Shown here one piece after another: positions 32,546 to 44,599 of a stretch of 64,000 nucleotides of DNA. The stretch spans positions 2,938,414-3,002,413 of the forward strand of contig NC_133472.1 of the NCBI RefSeq assembly GCF_025370935.1. Reading direction: 5' to 3'. Made by a program: the position numbers and the translations under genes. The notes beneath the pieces are model-generated. The model searched no databases, was not told the DNA's origin, and saw nothing but the letters and a program-made list of their open reading frames with translations. How positions within the stretch are numbered: the stretch's first letter is position 1; the number at the start of each line of letters is the position of its first letter. This DNA is from Choristoneura fumiferana (lineage: Eukaryota > Arthropoda > Insecta > Lepidoptera > Tortricidae).

Positions 32546-32847
32546 AAAAAAAACCTTGCCCGTGCCGTGCCACATTTTAGAATAGGATTCATCTCTTCGA
32601 TCGCTTTAGTATAGTGAACGTCCGAGTACGACACGCTAATGCCCAATAGACGACACCCTTCCGTCATCTCTATTGCTAATGTAATGACATTAGATTAAAG
32701 GTGCCAACTATTGGCACAGTGCGAACACTAGTACGTTTACGTTCCTGTTTCGAAAATGGTTAAACTGATCGAGTGTTGCCATTATTTCCGGTTGCGAACT
32801 TCCTTCCGCTGGCGTTCGTGTCGTCATAGTGTGTTGTGTTTTTATAT

Positions 32848-33070
32848 CAGTGGCGTAGCTGCCAAGGGGCTAGGCGGGGCAGTGCCCCGGGGCCCTCAAG
32901 CTCAGGGGGCCCTCGAAATTCTGCTTTATAGCTGATGATCAAGTTGCTTAGCATTTTTAAAGTATTTGTATATATAATGATTTTACTTCAAAAAACCTTA
33001 CCAGTATTGATAGCAGTGGGCCCCATTTTTTTATTTTCCCAGGGCCCTAGGTTACCTAGCTACGCCACTG
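32848..33070. mobile_element. 223-bp hAT MITE with perfect 8-bp target duplication
   Basis: CAGTGGCGTAGCT at the left and AGCTACGCCACTG at the right. TTTTATAT occurs exactly on both sides (32840-32847, 33071-33078). The CAGTG ends and 8-bp duplication are typical of hAT elements. The interior carries CCCCGGGGCCCTC blocks. No transposase. Confidence 0.92.
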
Positions 33071-33236
33071 TTTTATATGTTTTAGTTTTTAAATGGGTCC
33101 CACTGAAAAACAGCGTTGCGGCTTGCCGTAACAGTATGCTGAGTGGGGTCCACTTTATACTATTCGATGTTATTATTATTATTATTTTCTCTCCATCTAA
33201 TGTATTTTTATGTGTATCGAATATGTGTAAATAAAT

Positions 33237-33260
33237 GTTTCTCTCTCACTCTCTCTCTCT
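33237..33260. repeat. (TC)n microsatellite
   Basis: A TCTCTCTC-type tract directly after AAATAAATGTTTC, probably the tail of a retroelement 3' end. Confidence 0.7.
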
Positions 33261-33575
33261 TTACCTTACTGAAGCTACTGAGCACGATAAATACGATTTT
33301 TTCTGTATACTATATCTAATCTATGTGTCAAGACAATGCGGCATCTGGATTATTCTGTAATCTAAGCTCAAAGGTCATCCGACGCCATGAACGTGACACG
33401 AGTGTGGCCCACACGGACAGTACAGGGAACCCGACGCGCTGCGCACGCGTGTATATGCCCTAGATCAATCGTTCTTAAACATTCGGCGATGAGGGACCAT
33501 TTGATTATTTTTGCCCTGCCACGGACCACTATAGTGTAGTTCGGAAAATACACTTTTCTCAAACATGCTCGGAAA

Positions 33576-33630
33576 TGTATGGATGGATGGATGGATGGAT
33601 GGATGGATGGATGGATGGATGGATGGATGG
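33576..33630. repeat. (GGAT)n microsatellite
   Basis: About 13 uninterrupted ATGG/GGAT units. No gene context. Confidence 0.95.
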
Positions 33631-34129
33631 TACAAACGTCGGCTGACTGTTGAACTTTAAATTAGCTGCTTAACAGAGTTCTAGACCACTAGGCTTATTT
33701 TCTTCCTTTTAGTTTTGGCAGTCGGGTTTTTGTTTTTTTTTCTGGTTTTTCTGTGCATCTATGTTTCAGTTTGTATTTTCGATAAACTGAACTAAACATG
33801 AAGTTCTGGTAGTGACTGTCAGTCAGTCTTTTTTAAGGGGAAAAACAACCTCTTGTTTAATGTAAATCTGTAATTTGTATGTTTTTGTTTTTCCTTTGAG
33901 AATACGCATGAATTGTACAAGGAAGGAAGGTCGCACATACATATACGTAAAGGAAAATCCCTGAAATCACTGAATTATACCGTTATTTATTTAATCTTAC
34001 CCCGCCGCTACGACGACAATAATAAAAATTAAATCAAATTCAAAATTAAAGCAATTTTTTTATTGATAGAAAGGTAGATTACAATTAACAAACTAAAAAA
34101 AACTAACTAACTAATTTGGCTCAGGGACC
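33631..34129. other. No gene seen
   Basis: 33730-33790 resembles the Fam-G tail (TTTTCTGGTTTTTCTGTGCA). The rest is unassigned. Confidence 0.45.
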
Positions 34130-34205
34130 CTAAGAGGGTCTTGGCCTCCGAAACGAGAGCACGCCATCTGTCCCGATCGTGCGCATCCTCTTGCCAGTCG
34201 TCGAC
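34130..34205 (-). pseudogene. LINE polyprotein C-terminal scrap
   Basis: The minus strand reads DDWQEDAHDRDRWRALVSEA, then KTLLGSLSQ: the D-W ... DR-RW pattern found at the end of several LINE polyproteins. Only about 30 codons remain. Confidence 0.65.
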
Positions 34206-34389
34206 TAACAAAGTTAAACTATATTTAATTATTAACTAGACATGGATTACCTTAAAACATAGTTTCACAATCTACAAGTACATAGTCATAATTATAATAA
34301 AAAAAAAAAACAGTTACTTATACAATAAAAAAAATGACAAAAATCACAAAAAAAAACTATATTAAAATTAAATAAACTAAAACTGCGAT

Positions 34390-34680
34390 AAATCTAAAAA
34401 TGCGCCCTGCGGCATGGTACCAAAGATGCTGGCAGCATTTCCCCGCTGGATCGGAAGGCTGATGCGTTGAGCGAGGAAACTGCCAGCTCTTCGGTCTCCT
34501 GTGAGCTGTGGTATCTCTGAGTCTCTTTGATAAATCTTTGAAGAGACTCAGAGCACTAGGACCCCACGGAACGGACCAAGGGTCTCGACGCCGAAAGGTA
34601 CAAAATTATACTCGGCACCGAGACCGCTTTATTTTCCTGCTTTTGGCAGTTTCTGCCATTTCTGCTGCTGCTGCTGACCA
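34390..34680 (-). pseudogene. LINE reverse-transcriptase C-terminal fragment
   Basis: Sister of 9532-9798: the same tail (RAGSFLAQRISLPIQRGNAA-type) with small insertions, including an extra GAACGG near 34570 and a TGAGC insertion near 34501 that break the frame. Confidence 0.78.
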
Positions 34681-35169
34681 CGTAGATGTTCGGTGGAGAA
34701 CTGGAGATGTGACGGGGCCAGTGTGTTAACAAGTTGCATCCCACACTAGCACACGTAAAAAACTCCACGGAATTAGAGACCTCTCGTCCGGTCTCTTGCC
34801 GTCATTTCTAGATATAATGAACTTACGGTGCGTATATTTTGGATAAGAGAGGGCTCTGCTAACACAGGATATACTCGACACTCGTATACCTACATCATAC
34901 ATTTTCTTTATTCCGTCTCGCACTTGGCTCTTTTTTGTTTTTTTGGCAGTTTAATTTAATGGAGATTTCAAACGTAGGGCAACTGAACATCGGACATGTA
35001 CCTTTAGGAATTTCATCTGATTTTGATAATTATTTTTTATTGGATAGATAGGGTATACCTCGAAGTGGGTTCCATATGAATTTGAAAAAAAAATATAAAA
35101 TAAACACTTTTTAACATAAACACAAACCGCCGAAAAAAAGAAAAAGCAAAAAAAAATTATTTAACCTTG
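34681..35169. other. No gene seen
   Basis: Unassigned sequence. Confidence 0.45.
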
Positions 35170-35323
35170 ATTTAACCTTAATCTAGGTACCAGTTTGAAG
35201 TCGGTGCCTCAGCGGGAGCCAGCAGAAGAGCACCTATTAGTCGTCTACCTGATGGGCTTCTACCACTCCTCCTGGCTAGTGCTGAGACACCAACTTCAAA
35301 CTGGTACCTAGATAAAGGTTAAA
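35170..35323. mobile_element. ~154-bp MITE with ~45-bp arms
   Basis: TTTAACCTTAATCTAGGTAC continuing to GGTGCCTCAGC at the left is mirrored by GCTGAGACACCAACTTC and GTACCTAGATAAAGGTTAAA at the right. Confidence 0.82.
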
Positions 35324-35352
35324 TAAAAATGGTTTATTATTTTTTGCTTTAT

Positions 35353-35568
35353 TAACCCCCTGCGCAAAAATGGGGGTGTTACAAGTTTGACCGCTATGTG
35401 TGTCTATCTGTCTGTCTATGGCACCGTAGCTCTTAACGGTGGACCGATTTGAATGCGTTTTTTTAATTGGAAGCAGGTTTTCTAGCAATGGTTCTTAGAC
35501 ATGTTTTATCAAAATCGGCTCAGCCGTTTTTGAGATATTGAACTTTGAAGTCACAAAGTCGGGGTTTT
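35353..35568 (-). mobile_element. Fam-D element
   Basis: AACCCCCTGCGCAAAAATGG ... CACAAAGTCGGGGTTTTTTA, minus orientation. Confidence 0.8.
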
Positions 35569-36104
35569 TTACCTATTACCTACGCGGCATTGCAACCATC
35601 GACGTTTTGACAGTGGCCACTTGTCTTAGCTTAGCCATGCATATACTCTGTGGCTTGCTGACCTACCTGTATACTATATGTATGTACGTATGCCACAACC
35701 GGTATCCTCCGTGTGGCCAGCATTAACATAACGTACCGTTACTCATTGGTCGATGTCAAATAAAGGCGTATGTTGTAAGAATTTGAAGTCAAACCTTTTT
35801 TAATACTCGTATTCATCGAGAAGTATGAAGACACCTCCTAGAGACAGACCAGGAGGGTTTACTCCAAAATTCAAAAATCGAAATTTGTATCGTACTGTAC
35901 TAACCTCTTGCGTCCGTTGATTCGATGCTGGCAGCATAGTTCCGTTTTTGAATAATAATATGGAACGGACGCAAGGGTGTTAAACAGAAGACTTGTAGCC
36001 GAGCGGCCAACGTAGGAAGTTGATTTGAAATACATATGGAATGATCCTAAAGACGTGTTGTTAATTCAAATAGGGCATTATTAGGATAGTGGACCGACTG
36101 TCCA

Positions 36105-36178
36105 CTACAGTACTGTCCCTCTCGCTCTCGTATTAAATAATACAGTCAGCGGGACTGCAAGACACGAAGTTGGAATTT
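36105..36178. mobile_element. Fam-I fold-back, partial
   Basis: CTGTCCCTCTCGCTCTCGTA, TTAAATAATACAGTCAGCGG and AGACACGAAGTTGGAATTTT: the right two thirds of the element. Confidence 0.6.
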
Positions 36179-36187
36179 TGCACTTTT

Positions 36188-36424
36188 TTTTTATTTGACT
36201 GGATGCCAAAGGAGCAAGTGTGTCTCCTGATAGTAAGAGATCACCACCGCCCATAAAATCTGCAACACCAGGGGTATTGCAGACGCGTTGCCAACGTAGA
36301 GGCCTAAGATGGGATACCTCACGTGCCAGTAATTTCACCGGCTGTCTTACAAGTCTTGCAAGCACTGTTGCTTCACGGCAGGATTAGCGAGCAAGATGGT
36401 TGCACAGGTCCTACCACCTGCAAT
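36188..36424 (+). mobile_element. Fam-E SINE-like element, shortened
   Basis: From TTATTTGACTGGATGCCAAA to CCTACCACCTGCAA. The block with CACGCCGAAACAC and the GGTAGTAGCAATCC block are deleted. It lies directly after a Fam-I piece. Confidence 0.78.
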
Positions 36425-36930
36425 AATACAGGGCCTGCGAAGAACCTAAAAATCTATAAATAGGTAGACCTTGTCTAATTTAAAATTACGCGTCCCTCAC
36501 TCAACTAAATCAGTTCATTACGACTACCGTTAGACAGCAATTTTTTTTTATACAGTATAGGCTTGTGTTTGGCCACAACCACGGCTGATGGAAAGCGAGG
36601 ATGAGGCCTACGATGGAGATTTTTGAAAGACGTAAGCGATCTTGTTTCGGCTTTACGGAAATATCTGACGCTACATCATTGGTAAAACACGAAAAATCAA
36701 AAAAGGATCATAGAAAGTAAATCTATGTTACCCCAAACTGGACGCGAGCAAAGCCGGGGGCCAAGACTAGCATGAAATAAATCAATTAAACACTGGTAAG
36801 GTTATCCCCAAAAGTATAAAGCAAACAATTAACAAATTACTACGAAACGCATATATAAAAGCGATTCGAAACACGTTCGTTCTTATATTTTTCTCTCTCT
36901 CTCTCTCCCCCTCCCCCTCTCCGCTCCGCT
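36425..36930. other. No gene seen
   Basis: Unassigned. A (CT)n/(CCCCCT)n tract lies at about 36890-36922. Confidence 0.45.
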
Positions 36931-37128
36931 TAAGGTCCCCAGTCCGATCGTCAGTCGAGGCAGATATTTGTTTCAATCATACGAATGTTCGTTCTCTAGT
37001 CTTGGATGTTTAATATGTATGTAAGTATGTATTTATCTATCCGTTGCCCAGTACCCATAGTACAAGCTTTGCTTAATATGGGACAAGGTCAATTGGTGTC
37101 AAATGTCCCATGATATTTATTTATTTAT
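36931..37128 (+). mobile_element. Fam-F SINE, head damaged
   Basis: Only AAGGTCCCCAGTCCGATCGT remains of the tRNA-like head. The body (ATGTTCGTTCTCTAGTCTTG) and (TTTA)n tail are recognisable. Confidence 0.75.
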
Positions 37129-37289
37129 AACAATTCCTAAGCTCATGTAAAACAGTAATTTGGTACGGAACCCTAAAAATAGTTACGCTCTCATTATAAG
37201 CCGTCCATCCCCAAACGGCAATGTACCTGGCATTTCCGGCAAGCTGCGCGGGCGCAGGTAACTGTGAGTCACAGGCTGTATAGTATGAA

Positions 37290-37400
37290 GTGCAATTCGA
37301 ACTCCGTATCTTGCCGTCCCGCTTGTATGCCGTGACGCTTATATTTAATCCAAGAGTGAGAGGAACGGTACGATACGAACTTTGATTTTCGAAAATCGTT
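37290..37400. mobile_element. Fam-I fold-back
   Basis: GCAATTCGAACTCCGTATCT with CCGTCCCGC at the left, and GAACGGTACGATACGAACTT then TTTTCGAAAATC at the right. Confidence 0.7.
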
Positions 37401-37533
37401 ATAGCCACTGACTAAGGCCGTGGTTTTTTTTTTAATTTGAAGGCGGCTTGCAAATAAACTGGTATTTTTTTATTTTAAAAGTAACGATATGAGGGACTGA
37501 CTCATCAACGCCCAGCGGTTCGGCTGACATAGG

Positions 37534-37669
37534 ACAGTCAGCATCAAAAGTAGCGGATCACTTTTTTACTCTGTCGAATTGACACATTGGCAATCTTGCA
37601 TGGCGTTTAATACGTGGCTGTAAAACGACAAAGTAAGAAAGTGTACAGCTACTTTTGATGCTGACTGTA
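37534..37669. mobile_element. Fam-J ~135-bp MITE, copy 1
   Basis: ACAGTCAGCATCAAAAGTAG at the left and CTACTTTTGATGCTGACTGT at the right. The interior is shared with 63015-63148. Confidence 0.85.
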
Positions 37670-39257
37670 CATACATAGACCACTTTGTTCGACATCAAAA
37701 AGAATGACTCTTACGATAATAGGTAGGTACACAAAATTGCAAAAACATTTTGAAGATGTCGAAGTGTTAAGGTTTCAGGAGGAAGGAAACCGTAACCTTT
37801 TTACTCGACTACCCGAAGGGGGGTTGTGTTTGTCTAACACACTCGGAATCAATTGATTCCTCCACTCAAACACGCTGTCTCCTGAAAAAACCGCATCCAA
37901 ATCAGTCCATCCGTTTGGGAGCGCGATGCCACAGACAGACATGTGACCATCCAACCAGGAGACTTGTCTATCACAATATTTTCACCATTTCTTTCTACAG
38001 AATAGGATAACGGTAAAAAGTTATGGTGAATGGATGTATACCACAGGTGGAAGACTAAAATCCTGCTAAATATGAAAAGTATTTAAAAAAAACAGTATTT
38101 TTTTTTGCTTCAAAATGTTCGCAAAAGTTAACGTTTGTATTTTTTATTGTAAGGATGTACATTGTAGGTACTTATTGTAAAGATTGACAATTCACAAAAA
38201 GCGCTTTTTGGTGATAAGTGTTGAAAGTGTAATTGTATTATTAATACTAAAATGATTACCATTAGGTTTGAATACTTTAGATGGTGACACTAGGTAAGTA
38301 CGTATTGTATTTACTAAATCGATGAAAGCCAATAAAATATCATTACCATTCCTGTCATTACCAATTAAATGGTAATGATAATATAAAATGGTAATGTTTT
38401 TTTTTAACAATATAATGTTTGCTTAGTGGAGTAAATTAAGGTTGATTTAACTTTAAATGATTTTGTTTTGTTTAGTTAATTGCGTTTTAGAGTTGTGTTT
38501 TTTTAAGTAACAAAAACCTTGATTTGACGAGGATTTTGGCAATGAAACATTTCATTTGTCATTACCATACTTTAAAGAAATTTAAAAAATCACATTTCTG
38601 CTAATTTTAAGTATAATCAACTAGGAATTAAATTACATATGTTCTTTTATCGCAAAGCTTCTAACAAGCGCGCAAATAAAAGAAATTAACATTTTCTCGC
38701 AAATTTTTGCGTTTTGCACGAAATGAGAGAAATGCCTATGGAAACGAAATCAACAGAAAGTACGGGATTTTGGGATACGGAATTCAACAGGAGAATATTA
38801 CATGGGATTAAGCAGAAGGGGGGGTTGGGTTATTACGGTAAACGTGGTGTCAACCACAGAATGGATAATAATACAAGTACGTTAACTTAGATAAAAAACA
38901 AACGCCATATTTTAACATGTTTACGAGTAATCCATAGAAATGTTTTTCTCGTTTTTATTTAACATTTAATGAGAAATACATGCATTGATTCATCTTCTTG
39001 GGACATTTGAGACGCGACACATCTGTACAGGAAAATCGAAACTCGGCTAATTATTTTATAAACTCAATTGCGTCAACATCTGTGTTTTACGTGAAAACAA
39101 ACCCACGTTATGCAAAGTTATACTATAGCATGTTTAAACTGAATGGTAAAGTTGTATAACAATGTTATTTTTAGCATTCTTGTTCTGAACACTGATTTGT
39201 TATGGTTTGATTGTTGAATGCTATTGAACTGGTCAGGTGTTGCCAAGTTGCCATACG
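37670..39257. other. No gene seen; AT-rich, ATTACCA cluster
   Basis: 37801-37940 is a distant Fam-D relative. Between 38255 and 38575 the word ATTACCA or its complement TGGTAAT recurs at least six times. No coding signal. Confidence 0.45.
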
Positions 39258-39757
39258 CCAGGGTTTCACAAAGTGGCGTACGCGAACCCCTAGGGGTTCG
39301 CTATTCGACGGTAGGGGGTTCGCGACAAGGTTTACGTGACGGTGGCTGCAAGACTGGCAATATGATGAAGATTGTTTTTTGGAGTCTTTTTGTATTTTTT
39401 ATTTCAACTCCAAATTTGTTACTTATTTGTTTGTTTCAGTTTGTACTTTCGTTGGCAAGACGATTCTTAGATTCTTACCTATATTTGTTACCTTTTATTG
39501 AAATAAATAATATACATTATATAATATAAACAAAATAAAATCAACCTAAACCTATAATATAACCTACAAACTAAGACCTAAACTACAACCTAAAAACCAT
39601 AATTACATTATATTATCATGATGATTGAAATAAAAATAAACTTAGTTTCTCCAACAGCGAGTTTTATTACTTTCTTTGGGGGGGGTTCGCTGTCGTCTAG
39701 AAACTTTAACAGGGGTACGTGGAGCCATAAGTTTGAGAAACCCTGGTGTAGATATAG
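39258..39757 (-). mobile_element. Fam-L repeat interrupted by an AT-rich insertion
   Basis: Ends match Fam-L in inverse: AGGGTTTCACAAAGTGGCG ... CATAAGTTTGAGAAACCCTG. About 39395-39640 contains foreign AT-rich sequence resembling a retroelement tail. Confidence 0.65.
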
Positions 39758-39841
39758 CCAGCCCGTCTGTGGCTGGTGGCATCGCAGCTCTTCAACGGAT
39801 GGAGCTTTGAAAATGTCAGGGAGGGGGTTTTCATCGCATCG

Positions 39842-39956
39842 CACATCGCAAACGTTCCGCTAGAGGTGCTGTTCGTGTTTCCATACAAATTGAGATTTTA
39901 ACGCGAACGCGATCGAGACGTATTTTTGTAACCGAAAACTTACACTAAGGGCACTG
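39842..39956. mobile_element. Fam-A half hairpin
   Basis: Starts at the loop (CACATCGCAAACGTTCCGCT) and keeps only the right arm to CACTAAGGGCACTG. Confidence 0.85.
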
Positions 39957-40009
39957 CACTACAGATCAAAACGCAACTTTGCAACTATAATGGGAGCAAT
40001 AATAAGTAA

Positions 40010-40192
40010 TAAAATTAACTGTTGGAGAGACTAAAAATAACAAGTACAAAAAGACTCCAAAAACCAATCTTAATCATCTTGCTAGTGTTGCAGCCTGGTG
40101 GTTTTTGGAGTCACGTAAACCTTGTCGCGAACCCCCTACCGTCGAATAGCGAACCCCTAGGGGTTCGCGTACCCCACTTTGAGTAACCCTGA
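40010..40192 (+). mobile_element. Fam-L repeat, 5' part missing
   Basis: From AATTAACTGTTGGAGAGAC through the palindromic CGAACCCCTAGGGGTTCG to TTGAGTAACCCTG. Confidence 0.72.
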
Positions 40193-40534
40193 TCTACACT
40201 ACTCGTACACTAGTGCCAACGGAACCCTATAGTAAGTAAGTAGTTGGACTCCGCTGTCTGTCACAGGTAGGTCACAGGGCTCTATCTCTTAAGTCGTAAT
40301 CGTTAGACACTTGAAATTTTCACAGATTATGTATTACTGTGGCCGCTATAACAACAAATACTAATAAAAACAGAATAAAATAAATATTTAAGGGGGGCTC
40401 CCATACAACAAATAATTCGTCGTAATTGTAGCTTTCTGAGATTCTGATTATATATACAAAAATTGCTTGCAGCACTGATGGCCGATGGGGTCAGAAGGTT
40501 CTCGAATGGCGTCTGCGGACCGGGAGACGAGCTG

Positions 40535-40665
40535 TCGGTAGGCCTCCAACAAGATGGAGCGACGACCTGGTTCAGATCGCGGAATACCGGTCTGAGTGGA
40601 GACCCTTGGGGGAGGCCTATGTCCAGGAGTGGAATTCTTTCGGCTGACTGATGATGATGATGTTA
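40535..40665 (+). mobile_element. RTE-type LINE 3' end
   Basis: TGGAGACCCTTGGGGGAGGC, CTATGTCCAGGAGTGGAATT and the (GATGAT)n tail typical of RTE elements. Confidence 0.72.
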
Positions 40666-40930
40666 CAATATATAATACAATTGCTCGTTTTTAGATAGAT
40701 AAATAGTTTTTTTTAGACATCAGCCTACAGAATGACTTGAGAACACAATGTAGGTATTCTGACACTAGAATAAAAGATATTGTCTTTATCGGTAAGTCAA
40801 TAAGTTTTCACGTCTTCACCTACTTCATCTAAATCATGTACAAATAAAACATACTAAATTGTTTGTCTGTTGATACGGAAAATATTCTAGCTTTAAGTAG
40901 GTATTTGGGACTGTTTCTTAACTTATTTTT

Positions 40931-41120
40931 AACTCCCGACACAAAAAGGGGGGTGTTATAAGTTTGATGGCAATCTAGCATCGTTCGTAACTTTCAAATG
41001 CATTGACCGATTTCGATGCGTTTTTTACCCCGACCACAACTGCCCCCGACGCAAAACGAGGGGTGTTATAAGTTTGACCACTATGTGTGCCTGTCTGTCT
41101 TTCTGTGGCACTGTAGCTCT
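40931..41120 (-). mobile_element. Two partial Fam-D ends in tandem
   Basis: CTCCCGACACAAAAAGGGGG and, 110 bp later, CCCCCGACGCAAAACGAGGG, each followed by GTGTTATAAGTTTGA. Confidence 0.7.
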
Positions 41121-41249
41121 TAAATTGCGATTTTGCGCGTAGGTAAGTTTTACTTGTTTTAAATTTGTGGCTACTTGTGAGATCCTATAATTGGCTTTAT
41201 TGATACTATAAAATAAGTTTACTCTGTAAATTAAAGCTAGCAAGTGTAA

Positions 41250-41406
41250 AAAACCGGCCAAGAGCGTGTCGGACACGCCCGAAATAGGGTTCCGTAGCCG
41301 TTAGGAAAAAAATAAGTAATATTTTCTAAGGATTTCGTATTTTATACGGAATCTGCCATAGTTTAGGTATATTATATACCTTAGGCTGCCATTTACTCTT
41401 AAACTA
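41250..41406 (+). mobile_element. Fam-C end fragment
   Basis: AAACCGGCCAAGAGCGTGTC, GATTTCGTATTTTATACGGA and CCTTAGGCTGCCATTTACTC: the first ~155 bp of the element. Confidence 0.78.
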
Positions 41407-41756
41407 AATATATTTTTTTGATATTTTCAATGTACGGCATCCAATAGCCTAAATGACATCGCCTGTCACGTAACAAAATGACCGATTTCGCAATACATTG
41501 CTTGTCTAATTAAACTTTAAACTATAATAAAATCATTATACAAGTTATTTTCAAAAGTTGTAGAATTAAATTAGCTCAAGATGAAGAGTGGAAACTGTGG
41601 TTTAATTTTTTGCTCCTGTTGCAGGGCCCACCTTGTATATATTCGAAATAACCTATTTATGTTAAGTCAAATAACCAATTCTCTGTTTTTAATAGTGTAC
41701 GGCAGCGACATAAAAATCGTAAACAAACGATCAAAAACAACCTTAAACAACTGTTA

Positions 41757-42155
41757 TGATTGGTTTTTTGGAATCTTTTTGTATTTTTTATTTCAATTCC
41801 AAATTTTTTGTTACTTTTACGGTCATCCTGTAAAACCTATATCGAAAATACAAACTGAAATATAGATGCACAGAAAAACCAGAAAAATAAGACCAGCGCT
41901 GAGAATCGAACCCAGGTCCTTGGCATTCCGTGCCGTTTGCTATACCGCTACACCACCGCTGGACAACAAAAATAAGACCAGCGCTGGGAATCGAACCCAG
42001 GTCCTCGGCATTCCATCATCATTCGGTTGTCCAGCGGTGGTGTAGCGGTATAGCACGGCACGGAATGCCGAGGACCTGGGTTCGATTCCCAGCGGTGGTC
42101 TTATTTTTCTGGTTTTTCTGCGCATCTATATTTCAGTTTGTATTTTGGATAGCCT
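41757..42155. mobile_element. Cluster of three Fam-G modules forming a palindrome
   Basis: 41757-41965 is a minus-strand Fam-G tail plus tRNA-like module. 41968-42017 is a second, truncated minus-strand tRNA-like module. 42029-42155 is a plus-strand module with its tail. Each has GGTTCGATTCCC or its complement. The 94- and 96-codon frames here are shadows of these repeats. Confidence 0.8.
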
Positions 42156-42654
42156 TATATGTGCAAAAAGTGCATTCGTTATGGCACCCAAATTGTATAA
42201 TAAGTTACCTGAATTTATAATTGAGCATCGGAAAGGCAAGTTTAAGAAACTTTTATTAAATTTTTTTTAGTCAAAATGCATTTTACTCTATAAAAAAATA
42301 TTTAAATTATAAGCCTCGTATTTAAAGTTAAAACTGTAATTAACACTGATTATTTGCATGCCAATTAGCAGGCAGAATACACTGCGCACAAATTGTAATA
42401 CACATCAACATCCGCTTTAGTAGCAAAGAAAGTATATTTTAATTTTAAATGCCTAAACTCACCACGTTATCTGAACATTATTACTACCTACTTTAAAAAA
42501 GGTAGGGCCCGTTTCTTAAAATTTGGGTTAACGGGAACAAAATATCCTACTTATGAACACCTAGTAATTTTTTTTTATCTACTGCGAAATAAAGCAGTTA
42601 CATGGTAAAATTACTTGACCAGGGGTACGTTAGTACTTATTATATATTCTGTGC
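42156..42654. other. No gene seen; AT-rich
   Basis: Unassigned sequence. Confidence 0.45.
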
Positions 42655-42778
42655 CAGGGGGGCTACTACAAAATTCGATAATCGAAATTCGTATCGTACT
42701 CGTACCGTCCCTTTCACTCGTATTAAATAATATTAGCGTCAGCGGGACGGCAAGATACGAAATTCGAAGTGCCAGACC
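42655..42778. mobile_element. Fam-I fold-back, complete
   Basis: GGGGGGCTACTACAAAATTC at the left, TAATATTAGCGTCAGCGGGA in the centre, and GATACGAAATTCGAAGTGCC at the right. Confidence 0.8.
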
Positions 42779-44599
42779 GGCAATTTTACATGTCAAGGAA
42801 TTTTGATCGTTGAGAAATTAGTTTCATGGAGGCGATCTTTAGCCTGTACGACCGAACGGACAAATTAAAAAAAAACAGCATTTTTTTTTAAATTGATAAA
42901 TAGCTTTTAAGAAAGCTTGGCTTAATGCGCTTTTTAACTGGCCGCGTCAATTGGTCTAATCTAAATCTCGAAAGCCTCTTAAAGCTCTTACCACATCCAT
43001 TGGTCGAATCAACTTTATACCTACACGTGAAAGTCAAATGACAATGCAAATCATGGAAAAATCCTTGTTGTAAGTACATTCATAATTTAATTTGTAACAT
43101 TACAATACGCGTCACGAGAGTGCAGTTAGAGAATAGATAAGTACTTAATTGGTACAGTATAGTATAGTACAAGGCAGTACCTATATCAGTGAGCGAGAAA
43201 AAATGAGCGGGGATTCTTGTACCAATTTTGACGATCTGGGGGACCATTTAGTTTATAAGCATGTGCGCGTTTTGTTTACCAAACCGCGTCGCGTGTCCTC
43301 CATTACGAATAGATACTTACACTCAATTGATATTTTGTTTTGCCCGCGTGCTTGGGACTTACGCAACGTTCAGTTTAATTGAAGCCGCATGCAGATGCCT
43401 ATGATGCCTCTCGCCTACGTCGGCAGTCAGGACGGCAAACGAAGCGAACGCGGTGACGCGTCGTGTATTGGGGTCATGTCATTTTGTGTTCGCTGTGCTT
43501 TGGAGCGGGTCTGCCAGTGCTGCCAGGACAAAATGGCCGTTCGCCGCTAACGGTGATTCGAAAAGCGCTAGTTTCTATAAAACAACTTTAAGGAGAAGGA
43601 TTAAGGATGTTCGCCTTTTGTACATATCTCTCAATGTTTGTTAATTGTATTTGTTTACTTATTTTGTACAATAAAGAGTTTACATACATACAACGCGCCC
43701 AAAATTTAATATCGAGATAAAAAAATGTTATGTCGTACACATTGGTCGAATCCTATTTGCAATGGACAAAACTGCTTTATTTCCTTTAAGTTTTTTTTCT
43801 AAAGTATGTATTTGAAGGGCGAGCTTGGTTAATATTTCTTTGATATTTCTTTTTTTGGTCTAACGCTTTAAGAGAAATAATAAAGTTTAGTAGACAACAC
43901 AGGGGCCACAAAGAACATTAGCTATTTAGATGCTGGCATCTGTATCTTCGGAACCTTGCCTAAAAGGGGACTCCTTTAAATACCTAAATTAATTTTTCTG
44001 TTTTGTTTTCATTCTTTCTTTTCATATGTTAAGTTTCCAATCTGCATCCTTATTATCCTTCAAAATTAAAATTAAAAATTATTTAATCGACCTTCAAATT
44101 TCCAATACATAAGCCAACGTGGGCACCCACTGAGTTTTAGGCACTCGTTCACTTTATTCATGCAAATCTTGCACTTTGTATGACGTTGCGTGAAGTTGGA
44201 ACCCTGATTGATCTGTATAATACCTAGCTGCTACTATTTTAGCGCTTTTAATTTACCTGTGACGTCTCTCTCCACATGTTTAGCCTAGCCTAGCTTTAAA
44301 TTTTCTGTGGTATCCTTAGTTGCCCTGAAAACCAGCGCCATGTCTGATGTCATTTGCTGTGTGGCATCCATTTTGGTGTTTTGTTAATTACTGTTTTATT
44401 TAGATTAAGATTTCATGTACAAACTTTTTTACTACCAAATAAATGAATTATATTCTATTCTATTCAATCTTGCGTATGACATCGCTTAGATAATCTTAGC
44501 AAGTGATATTGACAGAAGTTACAAACATGATCTAATGATCTTTAAATAACCCTCTCTCGGGCAGTCGGGTAAAAATGCTAGATTAGCGGCAAAAGCGCT
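42779..44599. other. No secure gene; two possible LINE tails
   Basis: 43665-43692 (TACAATAAAGAGTTTACATA) and 44438-44465 (AAATAAATGAATTATATTCT with (ATTCT)n) look like LINE 3' ends. A 63-codon frame at 43453-43644 ends shortly before the first tail and may be LINE-derived, but I do not recognise it. Any 5' untranslated exon of the innexin gene would lie here unseen. Confidence 0.45.

Noticed and set aside
43453..43644. 63-codon frame near a polyadenylation-like signal
   Set aside because: Possible end of a LINE or of a retroposed cDNA, but no motif is recognisable and the frame is short, so no gene is called.
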